In this document: in pieces, positions 53,277 through 63,750 of the stretch | How the letters are laid out: each line of letters starts with the position of its first letter | How positions within the stretch are numbered: the first letter of the stretch is position 1 | Origin: Gammaproteobacteria bacterium | GTDB taxonomy: Bacteria; Pseudomonadota; Gammaproteobacteria; Chromatiales; Chromatiaceae | Reading direction: 5' to 3' | Length of the DNA: 64,000 nt | NCBI GenBank assembly: GCA_020445405.1 | Contig: JAGRGQ010000006.1 | Coordinates: 46,590 to 110,589, forward strand | Position numbers and translations under genes: made by a program | The notes under the pieces: generated by a model | What the model saw: the letters and a program-made list of their open reading frames with translations, nothing else | What the model was told of the DNA's origin: nothing | The model's database searches: none

Positions 53277-53912
53277 TCAATCCGCATTTTTCGATTTGTA
53301 TTCGCACAAGTCCTCGATGATGCACGAGGCGCACCTCGGTCTCCGCGCTATGCAGGTGTATCTGCCATGCAGGATCAGCCAGTGGTGAGCATCCTGCAGA
53401 AACTCTTTCGGTATGTATCGCAGCAGCTTCCTTTCGACCTCCATGACATTATTGCCCGGCGCTATCCGGGTACGGTTTGCAACCCGGAAAATGTGCGTGT
53501 CTACCGCCAGGGTCGGTTGACCGAAGGCGGTATTCAAGATGACGTTGGCGGTTTTTCTGCCGACTCCCGGCAGCGCTTCCAGCGCGTCGCGCTGTTGCGG
53601 TACAACGCCACCGTGCTGCTCCAGCAGGGCGCCGCATGTCTTGATAATATTTGCAGCTTTGCTGTTGAAAAGTCCAATGGTCCGAATCTGGCTTTTCAGT
53701 CCCTCTTCGCCCAGGTCGAGAATCGCACGGGGCGTATTGGCCAGCGGAAAAAGCCTGGCTGTGACCTTGTTGACACTTTTGTCCGTGGCTTGGGCGGAGA
53801 GTACCACCGCCACCAGCAGTTCGAACGGGCTCGTGTAGTTGAGCTCGGTCCTGGGGTTGGGATTGGCGGCCCGCAACCGTTCGAAAATCCCCCGGCGTTT
53901 TGCTGCGTTCAT
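53277..53912 (-). CDS. nth: Endonuclease III
   Basis: Base-excision DNA glycosylase/AP lyase for oxidised pyrimidines. The 211 residues include the helix-hairpin-helix LPGVGRKTANVIL with the catalytic Lys, the catalytic Asp in VDTHIFRVANR, and the C-x6-C-x2-C-x5-C [4Fe-4S] cluster at the C-terminus. It lies 96 bp downstream of rsxE, the classical rsx-nth order. Confidence 0.97.
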   Translation of the reverse strand: MNAAKRRGIFERLRAANPNPRTELNYTSPFELLVAVVLSAQATDKSVNKVTARLFPLANTPRAILDLGEEGLKSQIRTIGLFNSKAANIIKTCGALLEQHGGVVPQQRDALEALPGVGRKTANVILNTAFGQPTLAVDTHIFRVANRTRIAPGNNVMEVERKLLRYIPKEFLQDAHHWLILHGRYTCIARRPRCASCIIEDLCEYKSKNAD

Positions 53913-54008
53913 AGTCGCTGTCTGTCCCGAAACTGAATGCCCTCCGCCCACGCTGGCGGGAGGGTAGTGCAAAATCTCGTCATACCGGGGCGTTCGTCAC
54001 CGCTGGAT

Positions 54009-54704
54009 TTAACCGGCCGCCGGCTCCGTTCCGGCTGTAGGCAGCGCTTCTGCCTGACGTGTTTTCGTCAGACGCTTGTCGATAATGTTTTTCAGGGCGA
54101 TCATGAATCCCAGTCCGATGAAGGCACCGGGAGGCAAAATGGCCAGCAGCATGCCTTTGAAGTCGTCTCCCAGCCTCAGCGTCATTCCGCTGGCAATGTC
54201 ACCGAACATCAGGTCGGCCTGGGCGAAAAGCGTGCCCAGACCGATGATCTCGCGCATTGCTCCGAGGACGGTCAGAGCCAGTGTAAAGCCCAAGCCCATC
54301 GCAACACCATCGACCAGCGACCGGCCCAGTGAGTTTTTTGATGCGAACGCCTCCGCCCGGCCGATGATTGCACAGTTGGTGACGATCAACGGAATGAAGA
54401 TGCCGAGAATCTTGTAGAGTTCATAGAACCAGGCGTTCATGCTCAATTCCACCGCAGTCACGAAGGAGGCAATGACCAGCACGAAAACCGGCAGGCGCAC
54501 TTCGGGACGGACCCAGTTGCGGATGATGGAGACCGTTGCGTTGGAGAGCGTGATCACCACCAGTGTGGCGATGCCCAGCCCCAGACCGTTTACCGCGGTG
54601 TTGGTGACCGCCAGCAGCGGGCAGAGCCCGAGCAGCGCCACCAGCGCCTGGTTGTTGCTCCAGAGACCTTCTGTGATCAATTTGCCGTAGCTGCTCGTCG
54701 CCAT
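54009..54704 (-). CDS. rsxE: Electron transport complex subunit RsxE/RnfE
   Basis: Membrane subunit of the Rsx/Rnf electron-transport complex, 231 aa, with six helices. It contains [42 protein letters not shown] and [17 protein letters not shown], typical of RsxE and homologous to RsxA. ATG 54704 sits 2 bp after the rsxG stop. Last rsx gene, followed by nth. Confidence 0.95.
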   Translation of the reverse strand: MATSSYGKLITEGLWSNNQALVALLGLCPLLAVTNTAVNGLGLGIATLVVITLSNATVSIIRNWVRPEVRLPVFVLVIASFVTAVELSMNAWFYELYKILGIFIPLIVTNCAIIGRAEAFASKNSLGRSLVDGVAMGLGFTLALTVLGAMREIIGLGTLFAQADLMFGDIASGMTLRLGDDFKGMLLAILPPGAFIGLGFMIALKNIIDKRLTKTRQAEALPTAGTEPAAG

Positions 54705-54706
54705 AA

Positions 54707-55327
54707 TCAGGTTCCCGGTTTTTGAAACAGCGACCCACCCCGGTCGCGGAAGTAGATCAGCGTGTTTTTCACCGCATGGACGATTGACCGGGGGGTGACG
54801 GTTGCGCCGGTGAACTGGTCGAACACCCCGCCATCCCTTTTCACTTTCCATTGGGCGGAAGGCGGATTAACCAGCGATTTGTTGTCGAAGCTGTAGATCC
54901 AGTCGGATTTACGCTCCTCCACCTTATCGCCGAGCCCCGGCGTCTCCTTGTGGGAAATCACCCGCACACCACCAAGGCTGCCGTCGACGCGTACCGCCAC
55001 CAGCAATTTGATCGGGCCGCTGTAGCCATCCGGCACGATGGAAGTGAAGACCGCGGCCACCGGTTTGCCGTCTTTGCGTCCAAGGTATACCTGAGTCTCC
55101 TTTGCGCCCAGCCGGTCGGGTGCGCTCACTGTAGTGATATCGGAAACGATGTCGTTGTCGATGCTCTGCGCCGGAACCAGCGCGTTCAGCTGTTTCAGCA
55201 GCGCCAGTCTCTCATTGGCGATGATGCGGGCCTCGGTCTGCTGGTGCACCAGCGCCACCAGGCCCGCACCCGCGACAGCGAACAGGAAAAGGACGATGCC
55301 TGCAAGCATGACCGGGTGTTTAATCAT
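54707..55327 (-). CDS. rsxG: Electron transport complex subunit RsxG/RnfG
   Basis: A 206-residue subunit with one N-terminal helix and a periplasmic FMN-binding domain. The flavin acceptor motif near the C-terminus is [10 protein letters not shown], where the Thr accepts covalent FMN in the S/TGAT(S/T) pattern. [12 protein letters not shown] and [11 protein letters not shown] are family hallmarks. ATG 55327 overlaps the rsxD stop by 8 bp. Confidence 0.95.
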   Translation of the reverse strand: MIKHPVMLAGIVLFLFAVAGAGLVALVHQQTEARIIANERLALLKQLNALVPAQSIDNDIVSDITTVSAPDRLGAKETQVYLGRKDGKPVAAVFTSIVPDGYSGPIKLLVAVRVDGSLGGVRVISHKETPGLGDKVEERKSDWIYSFDNKSLVNPPSAQWKVKRDGGVFDQFTGATVTPRSIVHAVKNTLIYFRDRGGSLFQKPGT

Positions 55328-56363
55328 CGCCCGCGCTCCGCTCACCGAACACTCTGGGCTGGGTGTAGTAGTCGATCGTCGGCGCCGCCATATTCATCAG
55401 CAGGACGGCGAAAGCCACCGCATCCGGATACCCTCCCCAGCGGCGGATGACGTAAGTGATCAATCCGATACAGGTACCGTAAATCAGTTGTCCCTTCCTG
55501 GTAGTGGCTGCCGATACCGGATCGGTGGCGATAAAAAAGGCGCCGAGCAGCGTGCCGCCGCTAAAAATATGGAACAGGCCGAAGGGGTGGCTCTCCTGGT
55601 CGAGAAAGTGGAAAAGCATGGCCATGAACAGCACCGAACCCAGCATAGCCACCGGGATGTGCCAGCTGATGATCCGTTTGTAGAGCAGGATCAGACCGCC
55701 CAGCAGATACCAGTTTCCAACCCACTCCCAGCCAAGACCGCCGAAGTCGCCCCAAAGCGGGCTGCGGCGGATTTCGCTGATCATTTTGTTTTGGTTGAGC
55801 TGGTTGCGCATCTCATCCAGCGGCGTCGCCATGGAGAGGGCGTCCCAATCCAGCCCCGGCGGCAGCGTGCCGCCGAATATTGCGTTCATTGTCTGCATCA
55901 AGTCGAGCGGGTGCTGGTTCAGCATGATTGGCGGCAGCCAGGTTGTCATCTCAACCGGGTAGGAGACCAGCAGCAGCACGTAACCGATCATGGCCGGGTT
56001 GAACGGGTTGTACCCTATACCGCCATACAGATGCTTGGCTACGACGATGGCGAACACGATGCCCAGCACGGTCAGCCACCAGGGCAGCAGCGGCGGCAGC
56101 GCGATGGCCAGCAGCAGCGCTGTCACCACGGCACTCAAATCACTGACTGCCGGTACGACAGGTCTACCGCGCAATCGCAGTACCAATGCCTCTGCAGCCA
56201 CGGCGGCGGCACTGGCCAGCAGCATGTGTATGACGATGCCCCAGCCGAAGTACCAGGTCATCGCAGCGGCGCCCGGAACCAGCGCGATAATCACCCATAA
56301 CATGGTTACGGTGACGCTGTTGGGCCGGTCCGTATGGGGTGAGGTGATGGTGACGAATTGCAT
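55320..56363 (-). CDS. rsxD: Electron transport complex subunit RsxD/RnfD
   Basis: A 347-residue polytopic membrane subunit. SPHTDRPNSVTVTMLWVIIALVPGAAAMTWYFGWGI at the N-terminus and the flavinylated motif region DALSMATPLDEMR (Thr in SMAT) identify RsxD. The C-terminal helices include FFIATDPVSAATTRKGQLIYG. It starts 3 bp after the rsxC stop. Confidence 0.95.
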   Translation of the reverse strand: MQFVTITSPHTDRPNSVTVTMLWVIIALVPGAAAMTWYFGWGIVIHMLLASAAAVAAEALVLRLRGRPVVPAVSDLSAVVTALLLAIALPPLLPWWLTVLGIVFAIVVAKHLYGGIGYNPFNPAMIGYVLLLVSYPVEMTTWLPPIMLNQHPLDLMQTMNAIFGGTLPPGLDWDALSMATPLDEMRNQLNQNKMISEIRRSPLWGDFGGLGWEWVGNWYLLGGLILLYKRIISWHIPVAMLGSVLFMAMLFHFLDQESHPFGLFHIFSGGTLLGAFFIATDPVSAATTRKGQLIYGTCIGLITYVIRRWGGYPDAVAFAVLLMNMAAPTIDYYTQPRVFGERSAGDD

Positions 56364-56366
56364 CTG

Positions 56367-58091
56367 TCAGCTGTCCTTTGATGCGCCGGTCTGTGCGCTG
56401 TCGTCGCTGACCACGTTGTCGGTCAGCTGCTCCCTGCGGGTGTCCGCCTGTTGAATCTGCCGGCGTTGGGCATCGGTAAGATTGTCTGTATTTTGTGGCT
56501 TGACACCCTGCTGGGCCAGTCGCGCTTTTTTTTCCGCAGCACGCTTGAGCGCCGCCTCGATTGCCGCCTTTTTCGGATCACTGCCGGCGTCCGTCTCCCT
56601 GTTTGCCGGTTTGCTTCTCGCAAGCGCGGCTTTTTTCTTCTGCGCACGAGCAATCTTTTCCGCTTCCAGCAGAGCCAGGCGGGCAAGCTTTGCTTCGTGC
56701 CGCCTGCGCGCCAGTTCCGCGCTCTTCCTTTCGCGCTCCTGGTCCCAGCTTTCGTTCTTGGCGAAGCGGAAATACTGCACCAGTGGAATGTGTGCTGGAC
56801 AGACGTGCGAGCAGCACCCGCATTCGATGCAGTCGAACAGGTGGTACTCCTGGGTTTTTTCCAGATCCTTGGCACGGGCGTGCCAGTACATCTGCTGCGG
56901 CAGTAAACTGACCGGACAGACCTCGGCGCACATACCGCAGCGGATACAGGCGGTGGCCGGCCCAGGGTTAGGCGCCTCCCTGGCGCTCGCGGCCAGCAGG
57001 CAGTTGCTTGCCTTGACAATCGGGACGTTGTCGGCGTGCAACGTAAAACCCATCATCGGACCGCCCATAATCAGGCGCTGCTCCCTGCCGGTGTAGCCGC
57101 CCGCCTGCGCAATCAATTCGTTGCTGCGGGTTCCAATCAGCACTTCCAGGTTGCAGGGGTTGGCGACTCCCTCCCCGGTGAGCGTGATGTAGCGTGAGAT
57201 CAGCGGGCGGCCCAGCAGCACCGCATCCGCGACCGCTTTGGCTGTTCCCACGTTGTTGCATACGACGCCGATATGGGCGGGAAACCCTCCTGAAGGAACC
57301 TCCTTGCCCGTGAGCACCCGGATAAGCTGCCTTTCGCCGCCGCTGGGATAGAGCGTGGGAATGACCACCAGCTCGATGTCCGCGACTCCCTGCTGCTCGA
57401 CGGCTCGGGTCATCGCGGCGATGGCTTCAGGCTTGTTGTCCTCGATCCCGATCAGGCAGTTGGCCGCACCGGTCAGCCGTTTCATGACAGCTATGCCCGC
57501 AACTATCTCCGCCGGCCTCTCCCGCATCAGCATGTCGTCACAGGTGATGTACGGTTCACACTCGGCGCCGTTGATCACCAGGGTGTCGATGCGCCGGCTG
57601 TTTTCGGGTTCCAGTTTCACGCTGGTGGGAAACGCGGCGCCGCCCATGCCGACGATGCCCGAAGCGCGAATGCGCTCCAGCAACAGCCCGGGTTCGCAAT
57701 GTTCGAAGTCGTCGATTGCCGGCGGCAGCTCGCCCCAGGCGTCTTGTCCGTCGGTCTCTATCACCACACAGAGCGCCGGAAGACCAGACGGATGGGGCAC
57801 CGCATGCTCGGCGACTGCGCAGACCGTACCGGAACTGGGCGCGTGAACGGCAGCGCTGATTCTTCCCTGTGGATTGGCGATCAACTCGCCTTTCAACACC
57901 CGGTCGCCAACCTGCACCGCAATCTGAGAAGGTGCGCCGATATGCTGGTGTATCGGCAATACCAGTTTCCCGGGCAGTGCGGCCCTGACGGTGGATTCTG
58001 TCGTGGACTGTGCCTTGTTGTCGGGCAGGTGCAGTCCGCCAGGAAATTTATAGAGTGTGCGGGGCGGTTTCTTTTGCGATGGATAATACAT
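56367..58091 (-). CDS. rsxC: Electron transport complex subunit RsxC/RnfC
   Basis: A 574-residue cytoplasmic subunit. GIVGMGGAAFPTSVKL is the NADH/FMN-binding segment, and there are two [4Fe-4S] motifs (CIRCGMCAEVCP and CIECGCCSHVCP). After residue about 440 a long Lys/Ala/Glu/Arg helix (AKLARLALLEAEKIARAQKKK) runs to the C-terminus, as in enterobacterial RsxC but shorter. ATG 58091 starts 2 bp after the rsxB stop; the frame is open 20 codons further upstream. Confidence 0.95.
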   Translation of the reverse strand: MYYPSQKKPPRTLYKFPGGLHLPDNKAQSTTESTVRAALPGKLVLPIHQHIGAPSQIAVQVGDRVLKGELIANPQGRISAAVHAPSSGTVCAVAEHAVPHPSGLPALCVVIETDGQDAWGELPPAIDDFEHCEPGLLLERIRASGIVGMGGAAFPTSVKLEPENSRRIDTLVINGAECEPYITCDDMLMRERPAEIVAGIAVMKRLTGAANCLIGIEDNKPEAIAAMTRAVEQQGVADIELVVIPTLYPSGGERQLIRVLTGKEVPSGGFPAHIGVVCNNVGTAKAVADAVLLGRPLISRYITLTGEGVANPCNLEVLIGTRSNELIAQAGGYTGREQRLIMGGPMMGFTLHADNVPIVKASNCLLAASAREAPNPGPATACIRCGMCAEVCPVSLLPQQMYWHARAKDLEKTQEYHLFDCIECGCCSHVCPAHIPLVQYFRFAKNESWDQERERKSAELARRRHEAKLARLALLEAEKIARAQKKKAALARSKPANRETDAGSDPKKAAIEAALKRAAEKKARLAQQGVKPQNTDNLTDAQRRQIQQADTRREQLTDNVVSDDSAQTGASKDS

Positions 58092-58093
58092 CT

Positions 58094-58663
58094 CTAGCCC
58101 CCGGGTGCCAGGCCGACAGAGGGCTGCTCGTCGGTCGATGGCAATGGCCATTTCCAGGTACCGATGGTCTGCTTCACTGCAACCATGTCAATGCACTCCA
58201 CCGGGCAGGGTGGCAGACACAGCTCGCATCCGGTGCATTGATCCGCGATCACCGTATGCATCTGTTTGGCGGCACCCAGAATCGCGTCCACCGGGCAGGC
58301 CTGGATGCAAAGTGTGCAGCCAATGCATTCCGCCTCTCTGATCACCGCCAGCTTCCTGGGTTTTTCTTCGCCGATCTCGGCATCCAGCGGAACCGGATCC
58401 CGTCCCAGCAGATCCGCAAGCGCCACCATCGTGGCTTCGCCGCCCGGTGGACAGAGGTTGATATCCGCCTCGTCCGCTGCGATGGCTTCTGCGTATGGCC
58501 GGCAGCCGGCGTAACCGCACTGGCCGCACTGGGTCTGCGGCAACAGCGCGTCGATGTTGTCGGCAATGGGATCGCCCTCGACCCGGAAGCGTATCGCGGA
58601 AAAACCCAGCAGCAGGCCAAACGCCAGGGCGAGCACCGAAATGACTGCGACAGCGATTAACAT
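58094..58663 (-). CDS. rsxB: Electron transport complex subunit RsxB/RnfB
   Basis: A 189-residue ferredoxin-like subunit with an N-terminal helix. An Fe-S domain follows ([17 protein letters not shown] with a further Cys in NLCPPGG), and then two [4Fe-4S] motifs [12 protein letters not shown] and [12 protein letters not shown]. The start overlaps the rsxA stop (ATGA), so the two are coupled. Confidence 0.96.
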   Translation of the reverse strand: MLIAVAVISVLALAFGLLLGFSAIRFRVEGDPIADNIDALLPQTQCGQCGYAGCRPYAEAIAADEADINLCPPGGEATMVALADLLGRDPVPLDAEIGEEKPRKLAVIREAECIGCTLCIQACPVDAILGAAKQMHTVIADQCTGCELCLPPCPVECIDMVAVKQTIGTWKWPLPSTDEQPSVGLAPGG

Positions 58664-59244
58664 CAACTGGGAACCAGTCCGGAAAAGCCCATAAATGCCA
58701 TTGACATCAGGCCCGCGGTGATCAGTGCGATGGCGCTTCCCTGAAAGGGGGCGGGAACGTCCGACACGTTGACCCGTTCACGAACCGCGGCAAACATGAC
58801 CAGCACCATTGAGAATCCAGCCGCGGCTCCAAACCCATAGAGCGCCGACTCGACGAAGCCGTGGCTCTCCTGAACGTTCAGCAGTGCCACACCCAGTACG
58901 GCACAGTTAGTGGTGATCAAAGGCAGAAAAATTCCCAGCACCTGGTATAGCATCGGGCTGGTCTTGTGCATCACCATTTCGGTAAATTGAACCACCACGG
59001 CGATGACCAGGATAAAGGCGATGGTCCGCAGGTATTCGAGCCCCAGCGGAGCCAGCAGGTACTCGTTCACCAGGTAGCTGCAGATCGCCGACAGGGTCAA
59101 CACGAACGTGGTCGCGAGCCCCATGCCCACGGCGGTTTCCAGCTTTCGCGATACGCCCATGAACGGACAGATGCCGAGGAATTTCACCAGGACAAAGTTG
59201 TTGACCAGTACGGTACTGATCAGAATTAGCGCATACTCTTTCAC
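58663..59244 (-). CDS. rsxA: Electron transport complex subunit RsxA/RnfA
   Basis: A 193-residue membrane subunit with six helices. [25 protein letters not shown] and [14 protein letters not shown] are diagnostic. No ATG is available at the right place: GTG 59244 gives exactly the family N-terminus and length, although the region upstream lacks a good ribosome-binding site. First gene of rsxABCDGE. The complex couples NADH and ferredoxin redox to ion movement (Rnf), or in E. coli keeps SoxR reduced; neither soxR nor nif genes are in the window. Confidence 0.94.
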   Translation of the reverse strand: MKEYALILISTVLVNNFVLVKFLGICPFMGVSRKLETAVGMGLATTFVLTLSAICSYLVNEYLLAPLGLEYLRTIAFILVIAVVVQFTEMVMHKTSPMLYQVLGIFLPLITTNCAVLGVALLNVQESHGFVESALYGFGAAAGFSMVLVMFAAVRERVNVSDVPAPFQGSAIALITAGLMSMAFMGFSGLVPS

Positions 59245-59589
59245 AGGATAGCTGTTTTCTATTCCGCAACTGCAGGATGTTTTATCCCATTCTAAACCAG
59301 TTTCAAGCAATGATATTCCGCAAGTTTAGGGGGATTTAATGATCGCATTTCCAGTTTCACCCGGGTCTGACGGGAAGGATGGCCAGGCATGTCCTCGATG
59401 GATCTGCGTGCCAGGGGTTAAGGGCCGAGGGCTGAGGGTCAAGATTCTGCGGTAAAGTGGAGGGATGTCCGTTTACTTCACCCGGCCTTTTGGCCCTGTG
59501 ACTCAGTCCTCGGCCGTTCCAGCAGACTCCCTGGGCCGGTCATGTCGCTTTCTCGATGAATTTCATTGCTTTTTCTCAAGCGTCTCTCA
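59245..59589. other. 345-bp region between rsxA and metG
   Basis: Both flanking genes are on the minus strand, so it holds the metG end and the rsx promoter. A G-rich low-complexity run (AGGGCCGAGGGCTGAGGG) lies at about 59420-59440. No gene or strong hairpin was seen. Confidence 0.4.
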
Positions 59590-61626
59590 CTATTTGACCC
59601 GCATGCCGGGTTCGGCGCCGGAATCTGCGGACAGCAGGAAAATCTCCTTACCGCCGGGTCCGGCGGCGAGCACCATGCCCTCGGAGACGCCAAAACGCAT
59701 TTTTCTGGGTGCCAGATTAGCCACCATTACAGTCAGCCTACCCTCCAGCTGCGCCGGGGTATACGCGGATTTGATGCCGGCAAAGACGTTGCGTGTGGTG
59801 CCTCCCAGGTCGAGCGTCAGTTGCAGCAGCTTGTCGGCACCCGCCACATCTTCCGCCTTGATTATCCTGACAACACGCAGATCCAGCCGGGCGAAATCCT
59901 GGAATTCGATACTGTCGCCAATCGGATCATCCGCCAGTGCTCCGACCGCTCTCCGCGTACTCGGGGTAGCCTCCAGATTTTGCCTGGAATCTGCCACCAT
60001 GGCATCGATCTGTGCCGGTTCCACACGGGTCATCAGCGGTTTGAACTCGGCAATGCGATGACCGGTCAATGGGACCGAAAGGGCGTCCCAGGTGAGCGGT
60101 TCTATCCGTAGAAATGCCTCCGAAAGCGCCGCGGTCGCAGGCAGTATCGGGCGCAAATAACCGATCAACAGGCGGAACAGGTTGAGTCCCATTGAGCAGA
60201 CCGCGTGCAGCTCAGTTTCGCGCCCGGCTTGCTTGGCCATGACCCATGGTTTTTTCTCATCGATGTATTGATTGGCGCGATCGGCCAGCGACATGATTTC
60301 GCGTACTGCACGGCTGAACTCACGTGTTTCGTAGAGGTCGGCTATAGTTTTGCCGGCGGCACTGAAAAGATTGAAAAGTTCTGTTTCGGATACCTCGTCC
60401 GCCAGTTGGTTGTCGAAGCGTTTGCGGATGAATCCGGCGCAGCGGCTGGCGATATTGACCACCTTACCAACCAGGTCCGAGTTCACGCGGGAGATGAAAT
60501 CCTCCAGGTTGAGGTCGATGTCATCCACGCCGGAGCCTAGCTTGGCCGCGAAATAGTAACGCAGGTACTCCGGATTGAGATGATCCAGATAACTGCGCGC
60601 GGTGATAAAGGTGCCGCGGGACTTGGACATCTTGAGTCCGTTCACGGTCAGAAAGCCATGCGAAAAGATCGCGGTAGGCATCCGGTAGTCGGCGCCGTGG
60701 AGCATGGCGGGCCAGAACAGCGCATGAAAATAGATGATGTCCTTGCCGATGAAGTGATAGAGCTCGCTGTCCGATCCGGGTTTCCAGAAATCGTCGAACT
60801 CGAGTCCGTCCGTGCGCGCGCACAGATTCTTGAAGCTGGCCATATAGCCGATAGGCGCATCCAGCCAGACATAGAAGAATTTGCCGGGATGATCCGGGAT
60901 CTCGAAGCCGAAGTAGGGGGCGTCGCGGGAGATGTCCCACTCCTGCAGTCCCGCCGCGAACCACTCATCAAGCTTGTTGGAAACCTCTTTCTGCAGGTGT
61001 CCGCCGCGCGTCCACTGCTTGAGCAGGGATTCGAAATCGCCCAGCCGGAAGAAGTAGTGCTCCGACTCGCGCTGTTCCGGGGTTACACCCGATATCGTGG
61101 AAACCGGATTGATCAGCTCGCTGGGGGAGTAACTGGCGCCGCAAACCTCGCAATTGTCGCCATATTGATCCTGGGCGCCGCACTTCGGGCATTCGCCCTT
61201 GATAAACCGATCAGGCAGGAACATCTTTTCCGCTGGATCGTACGCCTGGGTGATGGTACGGCTGGATATGTGCCCCTTGTCACGGTTGCGTTGGTAGATC
61301 GTATTGGCGAAAAAGCGGTTCTCCTCCGAGTGGGTGGAGTGGTAATTATCGAAACCGACGTTGAATTCGGCAAAATCGGCCCGATGTTCGATCGAGACGG
61401 CGTCGATGAGCTGTTCCGGCGCGATACCCTGCTGTCGGGCACGCAGCATGATCGGTGTGCCATGGGCGTCGTCAGCGCAGACAAAGATGCACTGGTTGCC
61501 GCGCATTTTCTGGAAACGGACCCAGATGTCGGTTTGAATATATTCCACCAGATGACCGATATGGATGGGTCCGTTGGCATAGGGCAGGGCACTGGTAACC
61601 AGAATTTTTCGCGCTTTTTGGCTCAT
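59590..61626 (-). CDS. metG: Methionine-tRNA ligase
   Basis: Charges tRNA-Met. The 678 residues include the HIGH region [15 protein letters not shown], the zinc-binding CPKCG...CEVCG segment, the KMSKS loop ([10 protein letters not shown]) and a C-terminal Trbp111-type tRNA-binding domain ([18 protein letters not shown]...GMVLAAG). Full-length E. coli-type enzyme. It is divergent from apbC across 281 bp. Confidence 0.98.
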   Translation of the reverse strand: MSQKARKILVTSALPYANGPIHIGHLVEYIQTDIWVRFQKMRGNQCIFVCADDAHGTPIMLRARQQGIAPEQLIDAVSIEHRADFAEFNVGFDNYHSTHSEENRFFANTIYQRNRDKGHISSRTITQAYDPAEKMFLPDRFIKGECPKCGAQDQYGDNCEVCGASYSPSELINPVSTISGVTPEQRESEHYFFRLGDFESLLKQWTRGGHLQKEVSNKLDEWFAAGLQEWDISRDAPYFGFEIPDHPGKFFYVWLDAPIGYMASFKNLCARTDGLEFDDFWKPGSDSELYHFIGKDIIYFHALFWPAMLHGADYRMPTAIFSHGFLTVNGLKMSKSRGTFITARSYLDHLNPEYLRYYFAAKLGSGVDDIDLNLEDFISRVNSDLVGKVVNIASRCAGFIRKRFDNQLADEVSETELFNLFSAAGKTIADLYETREFSRAVREIMSLADRANQYIDEKKPWVMAKQAGRETELHAVCSMGLNLFRLLIGYLRPILPATAALSEAFLRIEPLTWDALSVPLTGHRIAEFKPLMTRVEPAQIDAMVADSRQNLEATPSTRRAVGALADDPIGDSIEFQDFARLDLRVVRIIKAEDVAGADKLLQLTLDLGGTTRNVFAGIKSAYTPAQLEGRLTVMVANLAPRKMRFGVSEGMVLAAGPGGKEIFLLSADSGAEPGMRVK

Positions 61627-61907
61627 CGTGACTCAGATTGAAAGCAAGTGTTTGGGATATCCGGGTTTATTCGGCGTGAATCGGAAATCGTATCATTTTC
61701 ACACGGTTAACCCCAGCATTGTGTGATCGGAGGGCAGCGCATGTTGCGCCTACCTGAAACCACGGCATCGGTCGTCGTTGCCTGGCTCCGATAAAAACCA
61801 ACCATTTTAGTTGGGAATTAAATTTGATTTTAGTGTAAAATGCGCGCCCATCATATTTACAGGGGCCACCCGAAGCAACGACAGGTCCCGTCCGCAGGAG
61901 ATGAAAC

Positions 61908-62999
61908 ATGGCTGAAGTAACCAAAGAGCAGATAGAAGCCGCGATCAAAGGGTATATTGAGCCGCATATGGAGAAAAACCTGGTCGACGCAAAATGCGTC
62001 AAGGCCGTGAACATCGACGGCGGAAACGTGAGTGTGACCGTCGAGCTGGGTTTTCCTTCAGACGGCATCAAACAGGAGCTGATTGCTGCGGTCACAGAGA
62101 GGGTGGCGTCCGTCGATGGCGTCTCCTCGGTAGAGGTGAACGTGGGCTGGAAAGTTGTCGCCCACTCTGTTCAGAAGTCACTCAAGCCAATCGACAATGT
62201 CAAGAACATCATCGCAGTTGCTTCCGGCAAAGGCGGTGTCGGCAAATCCACCACAGCGGTCAACCTGGCGTTGGCGCTGGCGGCGGAAGGCGCCAAGGTG
62301 GGCATACTGGACGCCGACATCTACGGTCCGTCTCAGCCGCGCATGCTGGGCGTATCCGGTCAGCCCGAGTCAAAGGACGGTAAGAGCCTCGAACCGATGG
62401 AAGCTTATGGACTGCAGTCGATGTCCATTGGTTTCCTGGTGGATGAGGAGACGCCGATGATCTGGCGCGGACCCATGGTGACTCAGGCGCTGGAGCAGCT
62501 GCTCAATGACACCAACTGGGCCAACCTGGACTATCTGATCATCGATCTTCCCCCGGGTACCGGCGACACCCAGCTTACCCTGGCGCAGAAGGTACCGGTA
62601 TCCGGTGCGGTGATAGTGACCACACCGCAGGATATTGCTTTGCTCGATGCGCGTAAAGGCTTTAAGATGTTTGAGAAGGTTGAGGTGCCCGTGCTTGGCA
62701 TTGTGGAAAACATGAGCACGCACATCTGCTCCAAATGCAACCACGAAGAGCATATCTTCGGCGAGGGCGGCGGCAAACGCATGGCGGAACAGTATGGGGT
62801 GGATTTCCTCGGCGGTCTGCCGCTGGACATCCGGATCCGTGAGGAGACCGACGGGGGTAAACCCACAGTGGTGGCCGAACCAGATTCACGCATCTCCCAG
62901 ATCTACCGCGAGATCGGTCGCAAGACTGCTGCCAAGCTCGCGCTGCAGGCCAAGAGCTACGCGTCCAAGTTCCCCAATATTGTGATTCAGAACAACTAG
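61908..62999 (+). CDS. apbC: Iron-sulfur cluster carrier ATPase ApbC (Mrp)
   Basis: P-loop ATPase that carries Fe-S clusters to apoproteins. The 363 residues have an N-terminal DUF59/MIP18-like domain (about 1-90), a deviant Walker A ASGKGGVGKSTTAVNLA and DADIYGPSQPRMLG. LIIDLPPGTGDTQLT and the CxxC (ICSKCNHEEHIF) that binds the bridging cluster are also present. AGGAGA is upstream. It is divergent from metG, as in many Gammaproteobacteria. Confidence 0.97.
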   Translation: MAEVTKEQIEAAIKGYIEPHMEKNLVDAKCVKAVNIDGGNVSVTVELGFPSDGIKQELIAAVTERVASVDGVSSVEVNVGWKVVAHSVQKSLKPIDNVKNIIAVASGKGGVGKSTTAVNLALALAAEGAKVGILDADIYGPSQPRMLGVSGQPESKDGKSLEPMEAYGLQSMSIGFLVDEETPMIWRGPMVTQALEQLLNDTNWANLDYLIIDLPPGTGDTQLTLAQKVPVSGAVIVTTPQDIALLDARKGFKMFEKVEVPVLGIVENMSTHICSKCNHEEHIFGEGGGKRMAEQYGVDFLGGLPLDIRIREETDGGKPTVVAEPDSRISQIYREIGRKTAAKLALQAKSYASKFPNIVIQNN

Positions 63000-63125
63000 T
63001 GCAGATTCGGCGGATGCCGAATTGATGAAGATCGTAGGATGCGGACTCCGGACGGTTGCTAACAGGCATCACGGGTGGTGGCAGTGTTGGTGTGGTACAA
63101 CGATCACTTGAAAGGCGACAACTGA

Positions 63126-63617
63126 ATGAGTATTCCCAAGTATAAAACCATTCTTTATGCAACCGATCTTGGCGAGCACATGCGGCCCGTGTTCCGGCAC
63201 GCAATCAGTCTTGCACGGCAATATAACGCCAAAATCATCATGATCCATGTTGTCGAGCCACTGGGTCCTACAGGGGAGTGGATACTCGGTGCCTATATGT
63301 CGAAGTCGGCGAAAAAGTTCACGCAGGATAATCTTCAGGAGATCCTGAAAAAGATGAAGAAGCGGGTCCAGGAGTTCTACCAGGAGGAGCTTAGTGAACA
63401 GGATAAAAAGGTCGGGCTGGTGTCAAATATCTATGCCGTCAGCGGCGATTGTGCGGAACAGCTCAACAGCCATGCCGAATCGCTGGATGTGGATCTGATC
63501 GTCATGGGTTCGCATACCGACATTGGATTCGGACATGGTTTGCTGGGATCCACCGCGCGCAAACTGACGCACATCAGCAAGCGGCCGGTATTGGTGGTGC
63601 CGGTACAGATCAAATAG
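63126..63617 (+). CDS. Universal stress protein, UspA family
   Basis: A 163-residue single-domain Usp: YKTILYATDLGEHMRPVFRHAISLARQYNAKIIMIHVVEP at the N-terminus and the ATP-binding pattern GSHTDIGFGHGLLGSTARKLTHISKRPVLVVP at the C-terminus. The G-x2-G-x9-G-S/T pattern suggests an ATP-binding (UspFG-like) type. AAAGG lies upstream of the ATG. It starts 126 bp after apbC. Confidence 0.93.
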   Translation: MSIPKYKTILYATDLGEHMRPVFRHAISLARQYNAKIIMIHVVEPLGPTGEWILGAYMSKSAKKFTQDNLQEILKKMKKRVQEFYQEELSEQDKKVGLVSNIYAVSGDCAEQLNSHAESLDVDLIVMGSHTDIGFGHGLLGSTARKLTHISKRPVLVVPVQIK

Positions 63618-63679
63618 ACCGGCGGGACGACGGTCCGGACGCGTTATTTTTCCTTCGATTTTTTAATGACCCGTGCCCT

Positions 63680-63710
63680 GGGGATGAAGCACACTCTCCG
63701 CCTCATCCCC
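63680..63710. terminator. Hairpin between convergent usp and TRAP-permease genes
   Basis: Perfect 8-bp arms GGGGATGA / TCATCCCC with a 15-nt loop. There is no adjacent T-tract on either strand, so terminator function is uncertain. Confidence 0.35.
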
Positions 63711-63750
63711 GTCCCGCCATCCGTGACAGTTCATGCCGCTGATATCCAGA